Shown: positions 1 to 6,409, counted from the first letter of the stretch. The stretch: DNA of 12,311 bases from Planctomycetota bacterium (GCA_024278285.1 JAJRTM010000066.1:1-12311); one strand, 5' to 3'. Numbers and translations: made by a program. Notes: generated by a model from the sequence alone, not told the origin.

Positions 1-55
1 CCAGCAACATTTCCCCTGGGTGGGTTGGTACACGATCTGTTGGGATACGAACCAT
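1..55 (-). CDS. higA: HigA-type antitoxin, N-terminal fragment
   Basis: Only the first 18 codons are in the window; the gene runs off the left edge. The visible protein begins MVRIPTDRVPTHPGEMLL. The PTHPGEML stretch is the typical N-terminus of HigA/VapI-family antitoxins, which carry a helix-turn-helix domain just after it. The start codon lies 8 nt after the toxin stop codon, and a GAGAGG sequence at the end of higB is a possible though rather distant ribosome site. HigA proteins neutralise the HigB RNase and repress their own operon; both are known for the family and are inferred here. The toxin-first order is the usual one for higBA. Confidence 0.75.
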   Translation of the reverse strand, partial: MVRIPTDRVPTHPGEMLL

Positions 56-63
56 AACTGTTT

Positions 64-363
64 TTACCTCTCGTGATAATCAACAACTTCGACGTTTTCT
101 GGACCATTATTTGACCAATGAAAGCAGATTCTATACTGGTCGTTAATACGAATACTCCATTGCCCCTTTCGATTTCCTCGCAATACCTCCAAGCGGTTGC
201 CGGGGGGAATTCTCATGTCGTTCATTGATTGCGCAGAATCTAGCTGGTCAAGTTTTCTTGTCGCAATTTTCCATACTGTTTTGGGGCAAGTTTTTCTGGC
301 AGACTTGGTGTCTCTCCCATTGAATATATCTTCTGTCCCTCGATTCTTGAACGAAACGATCAT
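64..363 (-). CDS. higB: HigB-type toxin (RelE/ParE superfamily mRNA interferase)
   Basis: This 99-residue basic protein matches the HigB family throughout. An N-terminal FKNRGTEDIF strand/helix is followed by an LDQLDSA helix, then PPGNRLEVLRG and the hallmark GQWSIRINDQYRICFHW, ending in VEVVDYH. Family members are ribosome-dependent endoribonucleases that cut mRNA during translation. The conserved Arg/His-containing C-terminal half is intact, so the toxin looks functional. It is followed after 8 nt by the antitoxin start, so the pair is one operon. No Shine-Dalgarno sequence precedes the ATG, and the best -10 element (370-375) would place transcription initiation on the A of the start codon. 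An inverted-repeat operator overlaps that promoter. Confidence 0.88.
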   Translation of the reverse strand: MIVSFKNRGTEDIFNGRDTKSARKTCPKTVWKIATRKLDQLDSAQSMNDMRIPPGNRLEVLRGNRKGQWSIRINDQYRICFHWSNNGPENVEVVDYHER

Positions 364-369
364 CGTAGC

Positions 370-397
370 ATGATAGCACGGCTATCGTGATAGTCAA
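370..397 (-). promoter_or_regulatory. higBA promoter with overlapping palindromic operator
   Basis: Read on the minus strand, TTGACT (392-397) and TATCAT (370-375) form a sigma-70-type promoter with a 16-bp spacer. Three GATAG/CTATC units sit inside it. ATGATAGC (370-377) and GCTATCGT (381-388) are inverted arms matching at 7 of 8 positions around a 3-nt centre, and CTATC (382-386) pairs with GATAG (389-393). This arrangement fits autorepression by a HigA dimer. The promoter assignment is by eye and HigA binding is inferred. Confidence 0.6.
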
Positions 398-434
398 ATT
401 GACACAGGTATTCCTGCTACTTCAATCGTCACGA

Positions 435-2231
435 TTATTCCAGCGAGGCCGAACCGAGTGCCTGGGTGGAATCTGATTGTTGGCGCAGCGCGTTGCAGTC
501 TTCTTCCAGTTCGGTCAGTTCCTGTATGGCTGTTCTGGCGAGTTGACACTGTTCTTTCAGAGTTGGGAACAGGTCGTTGTTCAGTTTGCGGGAGATCATC
601 CGTTCGACAAGTTTTTTGACTTCCTGTTTCAGTCCTCGCCGGAGTCTTCGAATGAAAAACATTAAGAAGAGGCCACACCAAAGTAGTAGAAAGACACCAG
701 CCGGAAGATAAAAATCCGCACTGAGGATGTCCTGTGATTTAATGAAAGAATCCCAGAAGAAATTTCGACCAATGCGATAAAGCAGAAAACCGGGATAGAT
801 CAAAAACAGAGTATCGTACATAAACCGCGTAAATGCCCCGGAGTTGCGTTTGCCGAGATGTTCGACCGCACGGTCTACCTCCAGACGGGCATCGTGAAAA
901 AACTCTTCCTGAAAGCCGGCTTGTTTGCTACCGCTTTTCTCCAGAGGATTATTGAATAGTTGACCTGTGTCAAACCCAGCCGTTCTTGCATAGCCTCGTA
1001 AGATTAGCTTTTTATCCTTCAAGTCAGCTTCGCGAACGGGAAGGGAATCGATTTCACTCAGTAATGTGGAAAAATCTTGTTCCTGTTGATGCTGTTTCCA
1101 TAATCTGGCGCCCTGCGTTAATCCAATTAATGCAAGATGAGCGGTCGTTCTGGCTCGCATCAAGCCAAAGGAACCAAGTAGTGCGCCAAGGCTGTGCTGT
1201 AATCGCAACAGCCACGAAAAAGGAGTACTCCCCCATTGTTGGACGACTGATTCCAGAATGCGTCGTTCCCAAAGTTGCCGGGCGGAGAGCAGTTCCTGTT
1301 GAAGTTGTTCGGACATTTGCTGTTGAATGTGCCGAGAGTTGTTCTCCATTTCGTTTTCCAGAATATCCAACGAAGGTGCATATTGCTGGAGTGTTGATCT
1401 AACGCGAGAGAGTGTCGCGTACAATAAATCGAGGACATTATCTTGCCGAATGCGGCTGCGGTTGCCCGAAGATAATTGCTGGAGCAAAAAATTCTGTAGC
1501 CTCGCCAGTTCGCTGTTGGTTGGCTCATTCTGAATCTGTTTTTGCAGTCCACTTGGAGAATCGATAAAAAACATTTCCGGGATGTTGTATGTTTTCCCCA
1601 GATGTTTTTTCCAATCGTCCCGGATATCAACATCGCGATCTGCGTGCGTTTGCACAAAAACAAGTTTGCAACCGGGAGCAGCGTCGCTTAATTCATGTTG
1701 GACACCGGCGCTACGGTATTTTTGCTGGGTCGATGTATAAATGAGAACGTCGCAGTGCGGCAGGAATTGTCGTAGGCGTTGCAGGTTGCTGGCGGAATCT
1801 GCCTCTTCGCTGGTGTCGGGGTCCGGGCAATCGACAATGATAATATCTTCCAGCATCGACAAGGATGGTCTGACGATATCGCATTGATCCATCGGAAGTT
1901 GCAACAATTCCAGGTTGATTTCCGGATGCACCAGAATTAACGGGCGTGTTGTGGTCGGTCTTGTTCTGCCTGGTTTTGCAATTTCTTTGCCGAGGATCGC
2001 GTTCACCAGCGAACTTTTACCGGTGCCGGTTCCACCGAACATCGCAACAACCAGCGGAGATTCGAGCCGTTCCCGCATTGTGCGAACGCGAGGCAGCACT
2101 CGCTGTAAAAACAGGTGCATCCGATGAGCAGGCTCCCACGCATGTTCCAAACCGGGCCAACTTTCACAGCGATCAATAAGACGATCGATACGGGAAAGCA
2201 TTTCAAGTTGTTTCAGGTCGGCTTGTTTCAT
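435..2231 (-). CDS. Membrane-anchored P-loop GTPase, dynamin/Era-like, unknown role
   Basis: This 598-aa protein has an N-terminal G domain. The P-loop is GGTGTGKSS (residues 66-74), followed by a Thr-rich switch I region (TRPTTTRP, about 90-97). The G3 position reads IIIVDCPDPDT (about 130-140) and the G4 position reads VQTHADRD (193-200). The Gly of DxxG is absent and THAD replaces NKxD. A Gln/Glu-rich helical region, probably coiled coil, spans about 285-330, and a hydrophobic stretch lies at 335-358. Two strongly hydrophobic segments (about 471-489 and 508-529) form a likely membrane hairpin, followed by a basic RRLRRG stretch and a helical tail. The ATG is preceded by GAAGAG at 6-nt spacing. 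This layout (G domain, helices, C-terminal hairpin) resembles bacterial dynamin-like or septin-like GTPases that act on membranes, but the exact family and role are not recognised. It is divergent from the gene at 2350. Confidence 0.8.
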   Translation of the reverse strand: MKQADLKQLEMLSRIDRLIDRCESWPGLEHAWEPAHRMHLFLQRVLPRVRTMRERLESPLVVAMFGGTGTGKSSLVNAILGKEIAKPGRTRPTTTRPLILVHPEINLELLQLPMDQCDIVRPSLSMLEDIIIVDCPDPDTSEEADSASNLQRLRQFLPHCDVLIYTSTQQKYRSAGVQHELSDAAPGCKLVFVQTHADRDVDIRDDWKKHLGKTYNIPEMFFIDSPSGLQKQIQNEPTNSELARLQNFLLQQLSSGNRSRIRQDNVLDLLYATLSRVRSTLQQYAPSLDILENEMENNSRHIQQQMSEQLQQELLSARQLWERRILESVVQQWGSTPFSWLLRLQHSLGALLGSFGLMRARTTAHLALIGLTQGARLWKQHQQEQDFSTLLSEIDSLPVREADLKDKKLILRGYARTAGFDTGQLFNNPLEKSGSKQAGFQEEFFHDARLEVDRAVEHLGKRNSGAFTRFMYDTLFLIYPGFLLYRIGRNFFWDSFIKSQDILSADFYLPAGVFLLLWCGLFLMFFIRRLRRGLKQEVKKLVERMISRKLNNDLFPTLKEQCQLARTAIQELTELEEDCNALRQQSDSTQALGSASLE

Positions 2232-2275
2232 GGGAGTCTCTTCAGGAAGACGAAATCCTGCCTGATGGTGCCAGC

Positions 2276-2303
2276 TTGCGAACAGTTTTTTATTTCGTAT
2301 TAT
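2276..2303 (+). promoter_or_regulatory. Candidate promoter for the 144-aa protein
   Basis: TTGCGA (2276-2281) and TATTAT (2298-2303) are separated by 16 bp, giving a start site about 40 nt before the ATG at 2350. The -10 overlaps the minus-strand -10 of the divergent GTPase gene. Assigned by eye. Confidence 0.4.
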
Positions 2304-2304
2304 A
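2299..2304 (-). promoter_or_regulatory. Candidate -10 element for the GTPase gene
   Basis: The minus strand reads a perfect TATAAT, followed by about 67 nt to the GTPase ATG. The matching -35 region (around 2322-2328) is T-rich and weak. It shares bases with the plus-strand -10, so the two divergent promoters would probably compete. Confidence 0.35.
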
Positions 2305-2349
2305 CGGGAAGTTAAAACATACTAAAAACCCGAACTGAATTTATGATAC

Positions 2350-2784
2350 ATGAATACACAAGAAACAAGCCAGCCTGATGGTTCCGAATCGATTGAGCCG
2401 ACTTTATCGATTAGTTCAGATAATGCCCACATCGGTTGCGCAGAAGTTTGCAGCAAGGGCGACTGGAAACGGATGGATGGCAAGGAGATTCGCTGGAACT
2501 GGATTGGCCCCAAAGATATCCCTTTGGGCAGCCTTCTTAATCTGGAACTGAAAACTGGTCGGTTTCCCTCAGTGAGCAATCCCGGGCAATCGATTCATCT
2601 GGGCAAGTTAAACGATGGCGGGATCATTTCGTACGAACTGGAAAATGGCACGTGGCTGCACACCCTTAACACGGCAACTTCATTTCGTCTGAAAATATTC
2701 GAACTGAATCTGGTCTCACTTGAATCGTTACGGTACTTTCTTACCGGCTGCGAGTTAACGGACTTTTCGGAAGTGGAAGAGTGA
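2350..2784 (+). CDS. Hypothetical protein, 144 aa, no recognised family
   Basis: I do not recognise this protein. The first 30 or so residues are Ser/Glu-rich and probably disordered. The remainder looks like a compact mostly-beta domain with repeated Trp/Gly and alternating hydrophobic residues (DWKRMDGKEIRWNWIG at about 38-53, SYELENGTWLHTL at about 94-106), followed by an acidic tail (TDFSEVEE). Two Cys (C30, C34) lie close together near the N-terminus and one more (C134) lies near the C-terminus. There is no signal peptide or membrane segment, so it is probably cytoplasmic. The ATG has no clear Shine-Dalgarno sequence. It is transcribed divergently from the membrane GTPase, which hints at shared regulation but gives no function. 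The coding call rests on length, composition and placement. Confidence 0.6.
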   Translation: MNTQETSQPDGSESIEPTLSISSDNAHIGCAEVCSKGDWKRMDGKEIRWNWIGPKDIPLGSLLNLELKTGRFPSVSNPGQSIHLGKLNDGGIISYELENGTWLHTLNTATSFRLKIFELNLVSLESLRYFLTGCELTDFSEVEE

Positions 2785-2862
2785 TGCGATCCTAAAATAC
2801 AGTGCAAAGCCTGACCGGCGTCCTGTTTGGTTCCGGTTACGCCTGTTTGGGCAGCACGCCTG

Positions 2863-2889
2863 CGCAGTCGCCTTCGGCTTGCCGTTAAA
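2863..2889 (-). repeat. 27-nt dispersed repeat, copy 1
   Basis: Read on the minus strand, this sequence matches positions 11317-11343 (plus strand) at 23 of 27 bases by eye, including an uninterrupted CAAGCCGAAGG core. Both copies lie outside genes. Its nature is unknown; it may be a degenerate copy of a genome-wide palindromic or REP-like element. Confidence 0.5.
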
Positions 2890-3240
2890 CAATTGTGACG
2901 ACCCACCCCTGCCTTGGTGTATATTACTGGCATTTCTCTTGTTAATTTTGTGTAAGGATACCCAACAAACTGTTGACATATTTCTTGAACAAGCGTAGCG
3001 TACCAGTATTCTTTGATATTATTGTTTGATGTGTATTTGTTACTCGCTTCATTACGTGTTTTTCTTGATTCAATTTTTTGTCCCTTTCTCATTTTTTTAT
3101 GTACTTCAATATTCTTTTGAAAGTACCCCGGTGGTTTGTCTGTGTGGGTGGTTTGCTTCTGTGGATGCGCTAAGCCAGACTCATTGGTTGCAAGAATTTT
3201 TTTCCAGACGAAAACTGCTTCTCGTCATCAAAAAAAATAG

Positions 3241-3268
3241 TTGCAGGCGGCTCTACAGCATGTAGATT
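3241..3268 (+). promoter_or_regulatory. Candidate promoter for the FHA gene
   Basis: TTGCAG (3241-3246) and TAGATT (3263-3268) are separated by 16 bp, giving a leader of roughly 45 nt before the ATG at 3322. A small inverted repeat, CTACA-gca-TGTAG (3253-3265), overlaps the -10 and might be an operator. Both boxes are weak matches. Confidence 0.3.
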
Positions 3269-3321
3269 TGCCTGGAGTTGCTACGTTTTGAATCAAGTAT
3301 CGAACCTATTTGGAGTTGTTC

Positions 3322-4293
3322 ATGTTTGTGGCTGATCTTAAAGTTCGTTCCGGAAAACATCACGGAAAAGTCATCACGCTTAATACAAAGAAGTTTCTTG
3401 TTGGGCGTGGTGACGATTGTCACATGCGTCCCAACAACGATTTGATCTCCAGACATCATTGCATCTTCACCTGTGACGATTACTCTGTCCGGTTACGAGA
3501 TTTGGGAAGTACAAACGGGACATTTATCAACAATGAACAGTTAAGAGGCCAAACAGTTCTGAAGACGGGTGATCAGATACGTATTGGCAAGTTGGAATTT
3601 GAAGTAGCTGTCAGGGAAGAAGTCGCTGTTGCGGTGAGTGAGGAGAGTCCTGAAGAAGTCGCCGAAGTTGCCCCTGTTGAACTCCCTGATGATTCTGGAG
3701 TGCTGGATAACTCTACAGCTGAAACAATGGCAGGCTCAGAAACATTACATGAAATACCTGTTGTTCCACCAATCTTGCCGGCTGTTGGCGAAACTGGTGT
3801 GATGTCAGCAAGTGAAACGCAACAGTTCGTTCAACCACAGCAAATGCCTGTACAACCACCGCCATTGCAGTATGCCCCTGGTGCCGTACCGCCCGGTTAT
3901 GCTTATCCTCCACAAGCGATGCCCCCCGGCTATGCTCCGCAAGCAATGCCTCCCGGTGTGATGCCACCTGGTCAGTATCCGTACCCTTATCCCCAGCAAC
4001 AACAAATGCCTCCCGGTTACCCGGCTTATCCAGCCCAACCGATGATGCAGCCACAAATGCCGGGCTATCCTGCTGCTCCTGTTGGGCTACCCGAACAGGC
4101 AGCCGAGCCAGTCGATACCGCCGGTCCTATTGATAATGCTCCCGTCAAACTTCCAGATCCGTCTCAAACAGGCGCTGTTGAAAAAGTGAAAGTTGAAAAA
4201 TCGAAAGATCCTGCCGGTGGTACTGTCGAAGAAACGCCCTCCACCAAGGCGGGTGATATTATTCAACAAATGGTTAACCGACGCCCTGGTTGA
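3322..4293 (+). CDS. FHA-domain protein with Pro/Tyr/Gln-rich tail
   Basis: The first ~95 residues of this 323-aa protein form a forkhead-associated domain, a phosphothreonine-peptide binding module. The conserved positions are all present: VGRGDDC (27-33), ISRHHC (42-47) and LGSTNGTFIN (61-70), followed by GDQIRIGKLEF. An acidic Glu/Val-rich linker (about 99-155) leads into a low-complexity region rich in Pro, Tyr, Gln and Met with five PPG units (about 173-253), then a charged tail ending GDIIQQMVNRRPG. There is no signal peptide or membrane segment. The ATG at 3322 is preferred over the in-frame TTG at 3310 because GGAG precedes it by 6 nt and the FHA strand begins immediately. FHA proteins usually read out Ser/Thr kinase signalling; the partner kinase is not in this window. 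Confidence 0.9.
   Translation: MFVADLKVRSGKHHGKVITLNTKKFLVGRGDDCHMRPNNDLISRHHCIFTCDDYSVRLRDLGSTNGTFINNEQLRGQTVLKTGDQIRIGKLEFEVAVREEVAVAVSEESPEEVAEVAPVELPDDSGVLDNSTAETMAGSETLHEIPVVPPILPAVGETGVMSASETQQFVQPQQMPVQPPPLQYAPGAVPPGYAYPPQAMPPGYAPQAMPPGVMPPGQYPYPYPQQQQMPPGYPAYPAQPMMQPQMPGYPAAPVGLPEQAAEPVDTAGPIDNAPVKLPDPSQTGAVEKVKVEKSKDPAGGTVEETPSTKAGDIIQQMVNRRPG
3880..4080 (+). repeat. In-gene Pro/Tyr/Gln/Met low-complexity repeat
   Basis: About 67 codons encode irregular repeats around MPPGY, MPPGV and MPPGQ, with QAMPPGYAP followed directly by QAMPPGV. The codons differ between units, so this is a maintained protein pattern and not a very recent DNA duplication. The region is expected to be disordered. 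Confidence 0.75.
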
Positions 4294-4432
4294 TTTAATT
4301 GGCGAGATTCACAGAAAAAGTATTGAGCTTGAAACAATGCTTTTTATCTAATTTGTGTTGCAGAGAGCAGTCAGATCGTGATATCCTGATGGGAGCATAT
4401 CTTTCTTTTTGATTCCAGCAGGAGTACCCGTC

Positions 4433-4633
4433 GTGGCAGATGCATCAGCGGACATTCAGCGCCGTTACAAGCAATTTATCGATTTGTTACCACTGACCGT
4501 CGCGCTGGCCGGTTTGCCTCACAGCGACTCTGGCAGATATTACACGGAAGAGCAAATCGAGAGCCGTCTGTACACCGTCAGGCATGCTTACAAAGCCGCC
4601 CAGGCAATTACCAGAGAGGCGATCCAGAAATAA
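4433..4633 (+). CDS. Small conserved-looking protein, 66 aa, unknown function
   Basis: The protein begins MADASADIQRRYKQF and is almost entirely helical and charged, with a central hydrophobic LLPLTVALAGLP and a C-terminal helix containing YTEEQIESRLYTVRHAYKAA. It has no signal peptide and is too short for a known enzyme. I believe similar small proteins occur in other Planctomycetota, but this is recollection and was not searched. The start is GTG, chosen because AGGAG lies 8 nt upstream (4420-4424); an in-frame TTG at 4409 has no such site. It follows the FHA gene after 139 bp and precedes the sigma factor by 79 bp, so it could belong to either unit. A weak promoter (TTGAGC 4323-4328, TATCTA 4345-4350) may precede it. 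Confidence 0.7.
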   Translation: MADASADIQRRYKQFIDLLPLTVALAGLPHSDSGRYYTEEQIESRLYTVRHAYKAAQAITREAIQK

Positions 4634-4712
4634 ACAGGTGTTTTCTGGATAAAATCTGTCTGTTGTACCAGGCGATGAAACCGAACCCCGTTATCGCGAG
4701 TAGTAGTTATCA

Positions 4713-5270
4713 ATGCTGAACTCTGAGCCGTTACAAACTGAATTACAGGTTGTCCGGGGGTGTCTTACCGGAGACAGGGAGAGTCTGCGTTCATTTGTCA
4801 GTCGTTTTCGTTCTTCGGTGTATAGTCTGTGCTACAAAATATTGCGGCACCACGAAGATGCGGAAGATGTTGTCCAAGAAACATTCCTGCGAGCGATTCG
4901 CAACTTGCATCAGTGGGATCAGCAGCGACCGTTACGACCATGGTTAATGACGATTGCAGCAAATCGCTGTCGTACTGCATTAGCCAAGCGTTCACGCAGC
5001 ATCGTGCATTATAAGCAGGAAACAACCGATGCAGCAGCAGGCAATGGTGCCACTGTCGATACAACGCTTGATCTGGCTGATGAGCTTGACCATTGTTTGA
5101 AACAGTTGAAGCCAAAATTACGAGAATGCTTTTTGTTATTTTACCGCGAACAGCTTTCCTGTGCGGAAGTGGCGGACCGTATGCAGTGCCCCGAAGGAAC
5201 TGTTAAAACGTGGTTACATCGGGCAAGACATCAACTTTCATCAACTTTGAAACAAAGAGGAGTCAGCTGA
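4713..5270 (+). CDS. ECF-type RNA polymerase sigma factor
   Basis: This is a 185-aa sigma-70 family protein of ECF size with only regions 2 and 4. Region 2 runs from about residue 24 to 90: YSLCYKILRHHEDAEDVVQETFLRA is the core-binding segment, with the conserved DAEDVVQETF at 49-58, and RPWLMTIAANRCR follows. A short variable linker precedes region 4 (about 125-178), whose helix-turn-helix reads AEVADRMQCPEGTVKTWLHRAR (151-172) and would bind the -35 element. The ATG has only a weak ribosome site. Such factors are normally held inactive by a partner protein encoded next door. Here the next gene is a one-pass membrane protein, a candidate for that role, although a repeat element separates the two. 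The regulon cannot be deduced. Confidence 0.93.
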   Translation: MLNSEPLQTELQVVRGCLTGDRESLRSFVSRFRSSVYSLCYKILRHHEDAEDVVQETFLRAIRNLHQWDQQRPLRPWLMTIAANRCRTALAKRSRSIVHYKQETTDAAAGNGATVDTTLDLADELDHCLKQLKPKLRECFLLFYREQLSCAEVADRMQCPEGTVKTWLHRARHQLSSTLKQRGVS

Positions 5271-5294
5271 TTTTTGCAGGAATTGAGGCTGTTG

Positions 5295-5371
5295 GTAGGG
5301 TCCGCTATTGCGGACCACCGCATGAAATAAAGGATCAACTTCCCGTTGTGGTCCGCAATAGCGGTCTCTAC
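5295..5371. repeat. 77-bp inverted-repeat element with self-complementary arms
   Basis: Arms of 24 bp (5295-5318 and 5348-5371) are inverted copies matching at 22 positions, around a 29-nt centre. Each arm also contains its own palindrome: GTCCGC-tatt-GCGGAC on the left and a near copy on the right. The element can therefore fold as one long hairpin or as two side-by-side hairpins. It encodes nothing and has the look of a MITE- or BIME-like dispersed repeat. It lies between the sigma factor and its probable partner gene. Confidence 0.85.
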
Positions 5372-5427
5372 ACCAAAGCTGAATAGCTGCGGTGTCGTAA
5401 AATATAACTTTTTATCAGGTGTTATCA

Positions 5428-6159
5428 GTGAATCCACAATCTTATCGTAAAAAATTAGAAACCGCGATTGAACAGCGAGACCAGTTGTTGCTGGACGAGC
5501 TGGAACAGATTGCCAACGATTCGCCTGCTACTTCGCGACTATGGCAGGATCACTGCCTGCTCGAACGTGCCATTGATGACTGGGTTAGTTCCTCTTTGTT
5601 ATCTGAAATTCAACAGCAGCCTGCCACTTCAGCTTCTCTCACAACAACATTGCCTGTTATCTCGAAGAAGAAGAAACGCAGTAAGCGATCTTTGCCGGCT
5701 GCAATTTCCGGAATTGCCTGCCTGCTGTTTGCTGGCTGGTTCGCGACTGGTCAGCATCAATTGCAGGAAAAAAATCTTCCCGTGGCTCAGGTTCAAGTAA
5801 CCTCAGCAAAATCGATACTGCAAACAACCTCTGTTGTTCTTGAACCAATCGAACAGAGAAAACAGAAACGCAAACCGTTTGCGCCACTTAATCATTCCTA
5901 CGATCTGGTCGAACAGAGCAAAACTTTTTTCCCCAGCTCAGTTCTGCCTCCTGTTATTCCTGATGTGACTAATCAAATAGCAGAAGAAGTCAGCCAGACC
6001 TGGGGACGCCTTTCTGTCTTGCCAGAAGAGATGCAACAGGTCTGGAAGAACCTGAATCTTCCAACCGAAAATGAATCCAACGAAGCATCTCCAACAGAAG
6101 AAATGCCGACAAAACCAAAAGCTCCCCGTAGGTTTTCATTCTTCAATATGCTTTCGTAA
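5428..6159 (+). CDS. One-pass membrane protein, probable sigma-factor partner
   Basis: This 243-aa protein has three parts. Residues 1-60 are an acidic helical segment (LLLDELEQIANDSPATSRLW, then LLERAIDDW) like the cytoplasmic part of anti-sigma factors. A strongly basic KKKKRSKR (80-87) is followed by a single hydrophobic segment (about 90-107), giving an N-in, C-out topology. About 135 residues of Pro/Gln/Glu-rich sequence would lie outside the membrane. The zinc anti-sigma signature HxxxCxxC is absent; only one His-Cys pair (H42, C43) occurs near the N-terminus. The anti-sigma role is inferred from position and topology, not homology. GTG at 5428 is preferred because AGGTG precedes it by 6 nt; GTG at 5419 would add only three residues. 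Confidence 0.75.
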   Translation: MNPQSYRKKLETAIEQRDQLLLDELEQIANDSPATSRLWQDHCLLERAIDDWVSSSLLSEIQQQPATSASLTTTLPVISKKKKRSKRSLPAAISGIACLLFAGWFATGQHQLQEKNLPVAQVQVTSAKSILQTTSVVLEPIEQRKQKRKPFAPLNHSYDLVEQSKTFFPSSVLPPVIPDVTNQIAEEVSQTWGRLSVLPEEMQQVWKNLNLPTENESNEASPTEEMPTKPKAPRRFSFFNMLS

Positions 6160-6370
6160 CAGAGTTGTCTGAGGGATACTCCTGCTTGTTGCCATCACGC
6201 TTTGATGACACGAAGTAACTAATCGGAACAATCCGACTTCTTTGGTACGCACGTCGCAAAAAAACAACGTGTTGCAATTGTAGAACAGCCCTGTCTGAAA
6301 AACAAAGCTAGGTTTGCATGTGTCCAGAAGCTTGCAAGCAATTGCGGCTTCGAACTTGAAGCAATATCAA

Positions 6371-6409
6371 TTGACAATCGTTTCAAATTATTTTGCTTTG
6401 AACGGATGA
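6371..6409 (+). promoter_or_regulatory. Candidate promoter region of the chemotaxis operon
   Basis: Two weak candidates overlap. TTGACA (6371-6376) is a perfect sigma-70 -35 but has only TGCTTT at the right distance. TCAAATTA (6383-6390) and ACGGATGA (6402-6409), 11 bp apart, each match 5 of 8 positions of the flagellar sigma-28 consensus and would give a leader of about 30 nt. Sigma-28 control would suit chemotaxis genes, but the match is modest. Confidence 0.3.

Larger units (their letters stand above)
2785..3321. other. 537-bp intergenic gap
   Basis: I see no convincing gene here. The left part (about 2800-2890) is GC-rich and carries a 27-nt sequence repeated imperfectly at 11317-11343. 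The centre has a perfect TTGACA (2973-2978) with a poor TAGCGT 17 bp downstream, far from the next gene. From about 3040 to 3110 the plus strand is very T-rich without a hairpin, so it is not a classical terminator. A second promoter candidate lies next to the FHA gene (3241-3268). Confidence 0.6.

Noticed and set aside
986..1402. Plus-strand frame of 138 codons inside the GTPase gene
   Set aside because: It is antisense to the GTPase coding sequence, and its composition follows that frame.
2595..3092. Minus-strand frame of 165 codons over the end of the 144-aa gene and the following gap
   Set aside because: It is antisense to a better candidate, basic and low in structure, includes the GC-rich repeat segment, and shows no family motif.
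3040..3110. T-rich stretch considered as an intrinsic terminator for the 144-aa gene
   Set aside because: No GC-rich hairpin precedes the T runs.
6190..6215. CATCA/TGATG hairpin after the sigma-partner gene considered as a terminator
   Set aside because: The stem is only 5 bp and there is no T tract.
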